NCBI GenBank assembly: GCA_030272585.1
Contig: BSYQ01000002.1
Span: 3,100,001-3,164,000 of the forward strand
Direction of reading: 5' to 3'
DNA length: 64,000 nt
Origin: Bryopsis sp. KO-2023
Taxonomy: Eukaryota; Chlorophyta; Ulvophyceae; Bryopsidales; Bryopsidaceae
Below the pieces are notes generated by a model, which worked only from the letters and a program-made list of their open reading frames with translations, made no database searches and was not told where the DNA came from. The stretch's first letter is position 1. Each line of letters starts with the position of its first letter. Position numbers and translations under genes: made by a program. Below, piece by piece: positions 52,768 to 62,362 of the stretch.

Positions 52768-53412
52768 GTTATTTGAGTGAAATCCGCCGGGAATTGTGTT
52801 AGCGAACAGGAAAGTTCTCGGTTTTTCCGTAGAACTGTTTCCGACTTTTCCGCGGGAAAAGATGGAAACTTTCTGGTGTCAGACAGTGTTTGGGTGTAAG
52901 CTACTATCCGTCGTGAGATTTTCCAGCGATATTTAGTAATTCCGACTGGAATCAGACGGTGCGGTACTTGTCCTCCGGAAAGAGTGACTGTTAGTAATCG
53001 GACGGGGCGGTGGACGGTCTGGTTTCTGTCAGGTCGTCAGAACCAGAGTCGTCTCGCTCTCGTTTCCGAACTTTCCGGGGTAAAGTCGCACGTTCGTGTT
53101 TCGAACGTCTGCTCACGCGGTCGCCTGCCCGAACGACTGTTTTTCCTGCGCTTTTCCGACGTTTTTCTCTCGACTTCTACAGATCTATAGATCTGAGAGT
53201 CAGTTCACTAGTGGACTCCGATTGTTTCGCGACTTCGCCTGGACGTTGTAAGCGACAACGCGAGAGTATCGCTCACTCTCGAAAGGTATCTTCGCCCTCT
53301 CACGCCCCTTGGAACTAACGAGTTCCAGATCTGTGGGATGTAGTAATCCCTAGGGTCAGATCTTTGGGGGGGTTGCGCGAGTTCGCCTGTGGAGTGCGCC
53401 TGGCCTCGTCCA

Positions 53413-53424
53413 GCTCCGAAACCA
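53413..53424 (-). promoter_or_regulatory. primer binding site
   Basis: TGGTTTCGGAGC on the minus strand, two bases inside the 5' LTR. It is identical to the site in the nested pair although the LTRs are unrelated. Confidence 0.8.
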
Positions 53425-53426
53425 AA

Positions 53427-53458
53427 TGATAAGGGGGTACAGGACCCCGAGACACAAG

Positions 53459-53493
<35 letters not shown>

Positions 53494-53596
53494 TCACTGG
53501 GAAGATTAATTTTTACAGGAGGGCCCCCTGCCCTATAAACCCTGTCGTACTCCCAATTGTACTACAACATCACCCTAAACCCGAGTTCTACTATCA
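53427..53596 (-). repeat. 5' LTR
   Basis: 170 bp, equal to 43004-43175 apart from one dinucleotide in the CA/GA tract. Confidence 0.92.
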
Positions 53597-53601
53597 ATGA
53601 A

Positions 53602-54013
53602 AAAGGATGTAAAATACAACCCAGAAAAAAAAAGATTGTTGGCAATGGGTGTATGCATCAAAAAGCAAGACTTCAAGGAGTCTGTTTCACCTTGGGCCGG
53701 GATCATATGCTCATTAATTGAGTGTTTGAGTGTTTTTTTTCCTTAGTAGAGCTACTAGACACCAGATCTTATGTATTCCTTAGCAGGATGATTTGTGTTC
53801 ATTGAATGATTCCAGCACTTGTACCGACAACAGTATTCATGTACTCTTAGCAGTTGCTGTTGCAGTTGCTGTTGCAGTTGCTGTTTTAATTTCTTAGTTT
53901 TTGGATGTGGTGATAGACACTTATGAGAAAATAAACCAAAGGTTCTGACGCTTACATATGGAAACGCACACTTATATGCGTGTCATATTCAGGATAGGAT
54001 TTTTTGTTGTAAT
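53602..54013. other. no gene seen
   Basis: AT-rich right flank of the retrotransposon, with a short TTGCTG repeat near 53850. Probably the 3' flank of the minus-strand gene that ends at 54014. Confidence 0.4.
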
Positions 54014-54313
54014 TCATTGATCAAGATGCACATGAATCCACGTGGATAGAGTGGGTGAGGACGAGGATTCCGTATTCGTTGGAGCTGTAGGTTTCTGTTC
54101 CATCTTGTTCTGCCCTGGGGTACTAACAATCCAAACTAATTGTCTGGTAGCCCCTCCTTTTTCAGTGAATCGAAAAACAACGAGAGTTTCACGAAGCACC
54201 CCTTCTTCCACACCCCCGTTCTGCTTGATGAAAAGCCACTGTGAAAATCCAGAAAACAACGCTGACTCTTGCAACTTTAGCTTTGAATTTACGAATCTGG
54301 GCATCAGCCAAAC
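54014..54313 (-). CDS. unrecognised protein, last exon
   Basis: 100 codons in phase 0 after a minus-strand acceptor (GCTTACACTTTAG), ending in TGA. The composition is natural (ALFSGFSQWLFIKQNGG, RETLVVFRFTEKGGATRQLV), with a Pro/Thr/Ser-rich end (TAPTNTESSSSPTLS). No domain was recognised. Earlier exons should be at higher coordinates; candidate coding stretches near 54700-54900 and 55040-55110 have fair donors (for example TTG|GTGAGA near 55038), but phases do not connect securely. Confidence 0.4.
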   Translation of the reverse strand, partial: VWLMPRFVNSKLKLQESALFSGFSQWLFIKQNGGVEEGVLRETLVVFRFTEKGGATRQLVWIVSTPGQNKMEQKPTAPTNTESSSSPTLSTWIHVHLDQ

Positions 54314-55669
54314 CTAAAGTGTAAGCAAACGGGAAGGAAGGAAAGCAAAAAAAACCCTTGGATAGAAAGCATCCATCAAAAGTAAATAAAAAAGTAAAGT
54401 AAAAAACTCGGCAAACAATGCACCAAGCAAAATGCAGCAAAAGAAGAATGAAGGCTGCTTGATAAAGAAGGCCACAAAGAGAAAACCCCGATAAAGCCTA
54501 AAAATCCGATGGTACCGTGGAAGTGGCGTTTCAGAGGTGTTGGGGTTTTTGAAGGTTTTCGAAGCAAGGTACATATGCAATTGGTTTTCGTATGGATCGT
54601 GGAGATACAATTCTGACCGGGTCCGTAGAGTGGATCGTCGCGACTAGAATTACGATTCGGCGGGGGTACGAATCCTGCTCTCCACTTTTTTATTTTCACA
54701 CAACAAAGAGCACCATCCTGCCTCGATGCACTGCAGGATGGAAAGCTCCCAGCCGCTTTCTCAAAAAACGATGCACGACGGTTCTTGATTCCACACAGCG
54801 ACGCCAAACACACATCCTTGTGGGACAGGAGTGGATGGCTTCCCAGCGTTTGACGATACACGCCAAATCAACAAACTTATGTGCTGAGGACACCATACCT
54901 TCGGAATATTAATATTTTTGCCGCGATCGATAAAACGCTCACTTCTCTATCTTCAGATAGTTTTACTATTGAACACCCGTACAATATCATTAGAGACCAG
55001 GCTTGCTGATTGAAGTTCGAATACCAAAGTCTCACCAAGAAACTCCAAATATCGATGGCGGCAGCGCACTCTGCACCTGTGTCGAAAATCACCACATACA
55101 CGCTGACCACGATCTGCACGCACTCTTCCTCAACACAGGTCCAGTCTTTTCTTATCTCATCCCTCCTTTGAAACCTTCATTCATAGGCCTCACTCCAACG
55201 GAGTAACTCTGTTATACAACCGTCTGCTCGGTTGTAACCGTTTGCGAGGTGCAATATATTTCCGAAAGTGTCGGCGCAGCGTTCGTTTACAGAAATCACA
55301 ATATGGCTCAAATCATAAACCTGCTGCCATACGGTTCTCGCCTCGGCCAGAGAAGCCCTAGGGTTACGAGGATGACGCTGCCACCCCAAAATTGCCGGCG
55401 CCTTGGGACGACTTTGCCCATCAGCCGGACTGGGAAGACAAGAGACCCCCAAATGAACTCAAGTTTTACTTGTGCTGCTCGTGTTCCTGACGACGATTTT
55501 GAGTCGTTTGGGGAACAGATCCCTATAGAGTGCGAAGCAGTACAACCTCTGAAGCGGAGCTGGCTTTTCGGCGACTATGAGGGCAGAACAAACGGGACAA
55601 TGGTGGGAATGAGATTGCCTGCTTCTGTTTCCAGCGCTCCTTTGGTCATTTGTTCTCTGACTATTATTC
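54314..55669. other. unassigned; possible minus-strand exons
   Basis: Holds open stretches on both strands. On the minus strand 55177-55452 and 55459-55719 look coding-like but show no domain; on the plus strand 55249-55785 is open for 178 codons without a match. A perfect 8-bp hairpin (TACAACCG/CGGTTGTA) lies near 55215-55236. It probably contains the 5' part of the gene ending at 54014 and the 5' UTR of the bestrophin gene. Confidence 0.3.
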
Positions 55670-57124
55670 ATGAAAAACAGATGCATGGTGGCGTTCAAAA
55701 ATGGAGTGAACAAAGACAACCTTCCCGCTTCCAGGAATCAATTGTTGAAAGACAACAATGGCATGTATCCACATCCATGCAGTAAGTTGCGGAACTTGTT
55801 GAGCAATGAAAAGGGTCAAGTTGCCGTTTTGACGAAGACGTTCTGTGCCTCCAGGAACCCCACGCCCAATGGGATATTCTGGTCGCTTGTTTATTTCACT
55901 TCCGTGGCAACAGGTAGCTCAGATGCATCTAACGTTCAAGACAAAAATACATGTCCTTCCCATTGCTGACGATGTTTTTTTTTTTTCTGCAGTTGTGGAG
56001 GCGTATCGCGCCTGGGGAGAAAACAGCCGCCTCTCTGAATGTTTGCCTGCCCTAGATGCTCCAGTGGGTGGGGCCTTGGCCGCTGTAGGCCCTTTTGATT
56101 TGGCTTCGATGAAAGCATTTCGACTCAACGCCACATATACTCGATGGTGTGACGCACGTTTCGCGTGGGAAGAATTGCTCAGTCGATCGAGGGACATCAC
56201 AAAAATCGTAAGCAGAATCATCGACTTTTTCAAGCACATGCATTGGCTGGAAGGTTTTTTGTTCTTGTGAGGGATTTTTTTCGCTTGCAGAACCTCAGTT
56301 GTTTTTTTATTTCTCCAGACGATGGCAGACATGAAAGATCCCGTGGACCAGAAGCAGCTCGATATATGGATAATTGCCTTTGCTTACAGCCTTCGAATTC
56401 TTCTCGTGCAAGGAGCGTGTATTTTTCCTTTGGAATTCACAATGACGAATGAAGAGCTCCTCCTCGTGGTGAGACATGAGGTCGAAATTGTGCTCCGAAT
56501 TTGAGATGTCTTTCGATTCCAAGTTTGAACCCGCAGGGATTTGATATTTCGCGTGCCTGTTATTGCAGATGAATAGCGAGCATTTCCCCAACTTCTCTTT
56601 TCAGATGGCTTCGGAAGTGGTTAAATCCTCAAACATGCCGCTGGAAGTGAACACCAATACGGCGTTCTTTGCTGATGTTGTGGGCGTGTGCGAAAGACTC
56701 ATAACACAGCCTGGGCCCGTCGAGTTCTCAAGGTACCAATGTTTTCCAATAACTTTCCAGTAAGACGACACAATCAACAACTTTACATTCGTCGTTTCGT
56801 CTGTTCTTGTAGTTTGTCCTGTTTGACCGTGGGGAAAAAGAATTCCGAGTGAATACTGTGCGTGCTTGCAGGAACACAACCCGCTTCGTGACGATCTGGC
56901 TCAGTCTGCTCCCGATACTGGTTACGAACTCATGGAGAGCCTGGACGATACCAGAAGTGTTCTTCCTTTCCTTCGCTTTCTTGAGCGTTAAAGATGTAGG
57001 CGCGCGGCCGGAAGAGCCAACTAGCATTTTACCCCTGCCAGCGATGTGCCCGAGTATTGCGGCTGGTGTGCAACACATACAAGTCGACTACCAAGATGCC
57101 AGGCGACCCGCAGACTGCCCCTGA
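55670..57124 (+). CDS. bestrophin-like anion channel, five exons
   Basis: Membrane protein of the bestrophin/UPF0187 family, chloride channels that in plants include the thylakoid channel VCCN1. Exons by splice signal and phase: 55670-55913, 55993-56207, 56319-56468, 56605-56732 and 56872-57124, giving 329 residues. Family landmarks: LNATYTRWCDARFAWEEL followed by SRDI (exon 2), IIAFAYSLRILL (exon 3), CERLITQPGPVEFSR (exon 4), then TIPEVFFLSFAFLSVKDVG and EEPTSILPLPAMC (exon 5), equivalent to the conserved EDPFG...LPL...C stretch. Exon 4 could instead begin at 56569, adding 12 residues. ATG 55670 is the first after an in-frame stop; any transit peptide is unclear. The frame runs on past the TGA into an F-type lectin domain. 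Confidence 0.75.
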
Positions 57125-57550
57125 GATGGTCCTTCGCTTCCTGGTCAAGACCACGGTGTGTGTCCCCGTTCCATAGCGCTGGAAAAGCTGGTGGGAAAGA
57201 AAAAGGTGGTGTTTCAGCCTTCAATCGCCTTTATGAGCCCACTAGAACACACAGTGATCAAGAAGAGGTTGAAATGGCGAATAGACCTTGGAGACACGTA
57301 TGAGGTAACAAAAGTCGTCGTCATCAGCCGCGGTGATATTTGTTCGGAGGGACTCCAAGACTTGGACGTTCGTATTGGCAGCAATTCTGTCGCAAACCTA
57401 ATCGGGGCGTGCATCTTGGAGAAAAAAGAGGGTCCAGAAGAGAGTAGAACATTCCTGTGCCCCATGGTTGGTCGTTATGTGAACGTCCAGATCCCCAGCA
57501 CAGAACACTTAACCCTATGCGAGGTTATGGTGTATGCGTGGTGCACGTGA
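57125..57550 (+). CDS. F-type lectin (fucolectin-like) domain
   Basis: 141 codons including the TGA at 57548. The region matches the F5/8C-like fold of eel fucolectin: WRIDLGDTYEVTKVVVISR, EGLQDLDVRIGSN, and the signature end MVGRYVNVQIPSTEHLTLCEVMVY. Such domains bind fucose and are usually extracellular. No in-frame ATG precedes the domain start (VGKKKVVFQPS), so it cannot begin translation alone in full. It is in the same frame as the bestrophin, divided only by TGA 57122-57124. An 82-bp intron, GTGTGC (57068) to GGTCAAG (57149), would keep phase and remove that stop, giving a fusion. Alternatively it is a 3' remnant. The known fucose-binding residues cannot all be located. Confidence 0.65.
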   Translation, partial: DGPSLPGQDHGVCPRSIALEKLVGKKKVVFQPSIAFMSPLEHTVIKKRLKWRIDLGDTYEVTKVVVISRGDICSEGLQDLDVRIGSNSVANLIGACILEKKEGPEESRTFLCPMVGRYVNVQIPSTEHLTLCEVMVYAWCT

Positions 57551-57660
57551 AGCTATCATTACGGATTATTACTGGCTATGGATTGTTGAGGGGAGCGATT
57601 GTAACGCAACCAAGTAGAGAGGTGTTGCTGCGATTTTTGTAGCCTTTTCAAATGAAGAAA

Positions 57661-57951
57661 TCAATGGAGTCGCGGGAGCTCCCCGTCGGTTGCCACCCTC
57701 TTGTTCACACCTCTTGGAAATCCAACATAGATTCTGAGAAAACCAAAGAGATTGCGAATATAATTTCGCTGATGACGGTTAAAAGCTACTTCTAGGAGGT
57801 CAACGAGTTTAATGTTGTCAGACTGCTGGCCCTGGTTTAAATAGCGTGGGAACAAAAAATCGGTCTCGTGGTACGGTCGACTGCTTTTGGAAGTACCTGT
57901 TCGTACCACGAAAGCTACACAATCAGGAGGTCCTGGAAACGTGGAAAACAA
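57661..57951 (-). CDS. hypothetical small ORF
   Basis: 96 codons on the minus strand with natural composition (NIKLVDLLEVAFNRHQRNYI, then LFGFLRIYVGFPRGV). No domain was recognised and no clear splice borders. It lies alone between the lectin domain and the GPI-type gene, and could be a remnant or chance. Confidence 0.25.
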   Translation of the reverse strand: MFSTFPGPPDCVAFVVRTGTSKSSRPYHETDFLFPRYLNQGQQSDNIKLVDLLEVAFNRHQRNYIRNLFGFLRIYVGFPRGVNKRVATDGELPRLH

Positions 57952-58064
57952 AGGTGGTCAAACTTTAGACGCGCTTCACCAAACGCCTAGAATATCAAAT
58001 CCGACGTGCGACTCAGTTTCTTCTTCGTACCCCTCTCCCCACCGACAGGAGCCCAGAGACGTTA

Positions 58065-59963
58065 ATGATGGGAAGGTTCGTCAACGCTCTCTGGTTTCTC
58101 CTTGTGTTCACGGCCACAGTAGAGCTCGTGACGTCACAGGAAAGCACGGTCGTCAGGACGACCAAAGAGTTTAGCAAGGCGCTGTATGACACACGCATCG
58201 ACGTGATATATCTCCAGCACCCTCTCACCGTGTCTGGCGAAGAGTGGGGATTCGTGAGGCCGGATATCAAAAGACGGGTAACGCGAGCGGACATATTTCG
58301 AAGGAGATATGCACATTCACCCCCGAAAAGAAAAAAGAAAAAGAAAAGAAAACTCTCCTGAAAAACTTTAATCTGAACAAGTTGTTTTGACCGTTTTTGC
58401 GCTTTTCTTTGGCAGGTTGAGATTAGACCGTTGGAGCTGGAGCTCACAGAAGACTTCGTTCTGGATCTAGGCGGAGGCTTCGATCTAGCTTTTGTGAGCG
58501 GGCCGTCTGGGGAATTGCATTTCCGTGACCTCCAGCTTCATGGAATATACCGACTGGCTCTTGGGGGTTCCGGAACCGGTGGCATCATGAATCTGTTCCG
58601 TGTGAATGCTCCCCAATCGATCCACATCCACAACTCCATCTGCTGCTTTCTCCCTGAAGTGTGTACTTCTATTTCTGATGATTTGAAGAAGATCGTGCCA
58701 TCGTTGAGGGCAGCTCTCAGCGCACTCGGTTGGGATTCTTGCCAGTTTCCAGATGCAAAACCGCCCTTCCACACATACAAGTATCACGAAGGGTGTGTGT
58801 TTCCTCAAGAGTGGGATGCCAGCAAGATCACAGGGAGCATTCATTTTCACAATACCTCTTTCTCGTGTTCTGAGAAGTGCAAGATTAACGCTCGCCTTCC
58901 GGATATTCCAATCGTGCAAGTCTCCACGGTAAGGCAAGCATCACAGTGTTTGACTACTTAACATGATTGCAAGCCATAATTCTGAAAGTTCTCATTGCGT
59001 GTGTGTGTGTGTGTGTGCAGTCCGACAGTCGTCAGCTTGTGGCGGCTGTTGGCGGTATGGTCTCCGAACCTCAAATCCTTGAGATACGTTTGCTCGGGAG
59101 ATTGGTAGTTTACGAATATCAGTGGTCGAACCCCATCATGATTGTGGCGAGAAGAGGGACAAGAATGTCGATCGATGGGCGCTTGGAAGATGGGAGTCAT
59201 GCTCCCCTTGCGTTCCTTACAAATCACGTGTTGATCAAGGCACTGGGGGAAATTACGCTCCAGCTGACGAACCTCGAATTGGAGTTGGAGAGCTTCAAAC
59301 CAGGCTTCTTCTCAAAAACGGACTGGAATTTTCAGTTCTGTGATGGTGAAGATTACTTTTACAAGGTGATCGATCGTAGTTTGAGCTGTGGTTCACAAGT
59401 TTTCTTCTTCCCTTCTCAAAAGCTGTTGAAAGTTGAATGTTACTTTGCTGTAGTGGCCGCTGTATCTTCCCTACCCGTTCGCCTTCCAAGACTCGCTGGT
59501 TCAAATAGCCAACGTGTCCATAGTGTATCGAACATGTCCCTCCAACCTCGACTTCGACAAATTCATCGCTTCGCTGGAAGATTTCAAGCAACACTTCGTC
59601 AAGAGGGACTACGGAAATCTCACCATCGCCCCCCCTTCGTTCTCGATCAACAAACTCGAGGTAGCCGGCATATTCTTCGATCAGTTCGACGTCAGCCTTC
59701 CAGCTTTCTTGGGAGATGGAGCTTCGTGGTCGCCTGTTATTTTGAACCATTTGGAGTTGCACAACGTCACCGTTGTTTGCGAATCTTTTGGTGAACCAGT
59801 GGGTGAGATCCCCCGCTGCTTTGGGGGCGAGGGGAGCTTCAACGGCAGCGAGGGGAAGAAGACTACGAACAAAACGGGCAATGCAGCCCCAATGGTCCCG
59901 TTTCTGAACTTGTGGGGAGTTCTTGCCCTGGCGACAGTGGTCTTTGTGGAATTCTGGCTGTAA
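58065..59963 (+). CDS. secreted protein with GPI-like tail, four exons
   Basis: 526 residues from exons 58065-58277, 58416-58928, 59021-59365 and 59454-59963. All joins are phase 0, with donors CGG|GTAACG, ACG|GTAAGG and AAG|GTGATC and acceptors TTGGCAG, a (GT)n tract ending GCAG, and TTGCTGTAG. The N-terminus is a signal peptide (ALWFLLVFTATVELVTSQ). The C-terminus has a small-residue stretch (NKTGNAAP) then a hydrophobic tail (LWGVLALATVVFVEFWL) with nothing after it, the pattern of a GPI anchor signal. The body has recurring short strand-like pieces (LHFRDLQLHGIYRL, ITLQLTNLELELES, LVQIANVSIVYR, LNHLELHNVTVVC) that suggest a beta-helix, plus several Cys pairs and N-glycosylation sites. Likely a surface or wall protein; family not recognised. 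Confidence 0.75.
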
Positions 59964-60826
59964 AGTGAGGAAGACGGAACTTTGGCTTTTGTTCAAGACA
60001 TGATTCTTTCGGATCATTCCACACAAGAGCATTTTTGGTTGGTGTGATGTTTTCTTTTTCTACTTTCCTCCAGTGTGAGCCAAGGTCAACAAGGGGAAAC
60101 CATAAAAAGTTTCACTACATTGTGTGAGTTCCAGTGATGGTTGAAACTTTGAAAGACCAGAGCGTTATCTCTGACATCACTAAGGTAATAATTAAAGAAA
60201 ACAACTCCTGATAGGTGTACACCTTCCTGATGTAGGATGCTCAAATCCCTCTCTCACCGAAAAAACTCTAATTTGCTTGTTGCAAGGTTTCAACAAGACC
60301 ATACACGCAAACCATGCATAAAGTTTCCTTCAGCCAAGATCAATTTTTTTCACTCTGTAGAATAGTGGGAAAGAAAATCCCACACCAAGATTTTCCCATC
60401 GCCGCCTCACAACAGTGAGCTCGTTTCGGTAGAAACTACTCATAAAGCCACCTCCCACATTGAGCGTGTTGATGCAACAGCCCTCGGCAATATCGCGAAT
60501 CACCACGTCGAGTGGATTTTTTCCACTCGCCAAAAACCGTCGACTGGGAACGACGAGGGGTGGTCAGGAAAGAAAAAGATCCTTTACTGTAAGGAGATTT
60601 TCTCCCGCTTAGTAATCCCCACATAAATATCAGACACAAAGAAAGTCCTTTCACCAGGTTTCACTGTGGCAAACTCCTGAAAGCAACTGAACAAGCCCAG
60701 GAAAATCGATGAACACGTTGTGCATACACAAGGTAGCCAAGCCACAGTCTTTTTTTTGCATCTCTTTCGCACTCCTCCGCAGGCAACTTGCCAAACTGAC
60801 AGGGAGGTTTTGACACTACGTGCAGG
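59964..60826. other. no intact gene; contains a WD40 fragment
   Basis: Spacer between the GPI-type gene and the coiled-coil pseudogene. Apart from the WD40 fragment listed separately (about 60350-60480, minus) I see no coding exon. Confidence 0.4.
60350..60480 (-). pseudogene. fragment of a WD40-protein paralogue
   Basis: The minus strand reads a decayed copy of the C-terminal end of the F-box/WD40 gene at 62363-63412. CTCACTGTTGTGAGGCGGCG followed by GGGAAAATCTTGGTGTGGGA parallels CTGACTGTTGTGCGGTGCGA and GGGAAAATCCTGGTGTGGGA, which encode LTVVRCDGKILVWDF in that gene. The reading frame no longer carries the motif intact. It suggests a local duplication with loss of one copy. Confidence 0.5.
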
Positions 60827-61410
60827 ATGAGCGCAACCGAGAAAGAGAAACGTCTGGAGGTAGAAAACGCCGCTCTCCGTGCTCGTATCAGTGAGCAGGA
60901 GGTCATGGTGCGGGGGCTGTTCAGCCACATAAGCGAACTCCAGGGAAAACTGGCCAAGAGTGGTGATGAAAGGGACAAGGCCGCTGGGAAGAAACGGAAA
61001 TTAGAGTCGGAGGACGTCAAAGAGCGCCTGTGCGCAATGGACCGGAAACTGGAGGAGGAGAGGGCGCGTCTGAAAGATTTTATGCAAGCCGTTTAGGAGA
61101 AAGATGAGAAGATAAAGGCGTTGGAAGCAAAGCTTAATGACCAGAAAGACTTGCAGAATCAGATGGTCTCCGCCAAAGAATTTGACAGCAACAGCCAAAC
61201 CAGCAAAAAGCTCATCAAAGAAAAAATTCTGCTCCATCTGTGGGAACATATCATGGTGCAGGAAGATAGCCAGGTCTTTAACAATTGTGTGCTATGCTAG
61301 ATGCGGACAAGAGCTTACTTGATAATTATGGAAGGACACCACTGGCCCTTGTTGAAAACTATTCTCCGCCTGAAGCGACGAAGGGAGAGTTGAAGGTGCT
61401 CCTTCAGTAA
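60827..61410 (+). pseudogene. decayed coiled-coil / ankyrin-type gene
   Basis: From ATG 60827 the frame encodes 89 residues of coiled coil (EKEKRLEVENAALRARISEQ at the start) and meets TAG at 61094-61096. The same frame then continues as clear coiled coil (EKDEKIKALEAKLNDQ) to a second TAG near 61298. An overlapping frame to TAA 61408-61410 reads LLDNYGRTPLALVENYSPP, which resembles part of an ankyrin repeat (the GRTPL core). Either the gene is broken by one in-frame stop and a frame change, or unseen introns remove them; no good splice sites were found. A truncated 89-residue product is possible. Confidence 0.5.
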
Positions 61411-62362
61411 GGTTCGTTTTTCTCAGCAATATATTTTTTCCTTTCCAATCACTGTTAATTTTGAAAACGGTTTTCCTGGAGCCCACGCTTTACAAACGAA
61501 AGTGGTCCAGAAATTGCAAAACTGAACATGTAAGATTAGTTTTGAAAGAGGTCATATTTATAATGATCATACAGAATTAGGATTTAACAACCCCCTTTGT
61601 TGTTTCAAGGAGGGATGGGATGAGTTCATTTCGCTTGACCACCAACCCACCAGGATGATAAAGCATGATCCCCAAAAATCAAGTCGGTTTTTTAAGGTCT
61701 TATGGTTGGGGGCAGTCCAACAAGGAAGGCTCGGAGCATTCTTTCTCTTTTCTTTGATTTCACACATGTTCAGTCGATGACAGTTAGTTACTTACTGCTT
61801 ATAAGCAGTACATGTTTCTCACTCTTGTTTGAAATGCGGGAAAACGTATGGAATGGGGTCCAGGAGGGGGGCAGTGCTACTCACTGTTCCGAAAAAGGGA
61901 TGGCTGAGGGTGTTTAATCAAAACAAAATTCTCAACTTGATACATTTGATGTTTGTGCTGACCCCATCTTCACCATGGCACTGCTATCCCAACAGTGGAA
62001 TCTCAATGGCTGCAAAATACCCCAAAATGTTGGTTTTTGTTTCCTCATTCTGGTGCTTTCTTGTACTGTTCTTTTCCTTGTGTGGGAGAGCTTCCCCTTT
62101 AAACAAGCAAGTCCAGACATGCATCCCACAAACCTTTTCATCTTCTTCATAACCAATGCGATAAAAACATTGTTTCTTCCATTTGGACAATTTTGCTGTA
62201 GGAAAGTGAAACTTCGTTCTAAAGGTGTACATCTGCAAATAGGAAGCTGATTTCCCATCCAAAAAACAATGACTGTTGCAAGACTTCCACAACACAAAAT
62301 CACACACAAATTTGCATAAACAATCGTTGAAAAAGGTTTCCTACACCAAAGGTCAACACTTG
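61411..62362. other. no gene seen
   Basis: AT-rich spacer. Both strands have short overlapping open frames (for example 61932-62309 minus) without a recognisable domain. It probably contains the 3' UTR of the minus-strand F-box gene near its right end. Confidence 0.4.

Larger units (their letters stand above)
43004..53596 (-). mobile_element. Ty3/gypsy chromovirus with 170-bp LTRs
   Basis: 10.6-kb element on the minus strand: 5' LTR 53427-53596, primer site, gag region, pol, third ORF, G-rich tract, 3' LTR 43004-43175. It is flanked by the exact 5-bp duplication ATGAA (42999-43003 and 53597-53601). The LTRs differ by eye only in a (CA)n/(GA)n tract, so the insertion is recent. It looks whole or nearly so; the gag region occupies two overlapping frames, which is either its normal layout or one break. 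It is diverged from the nested pair and nearer to the broken copy at 32-39 kb. Confidence 0.94.

Noticed and set aside
6759-61096. Reassigned stop codons, suggested by isolated in-frame stops in three host loci (6759, 57122, 61094)
   Set aside because: All three stop types occur, one can be removed by an intron, and the intact genes and retroelement ORFs end normally at the same codons. Decay or introns explain it better.
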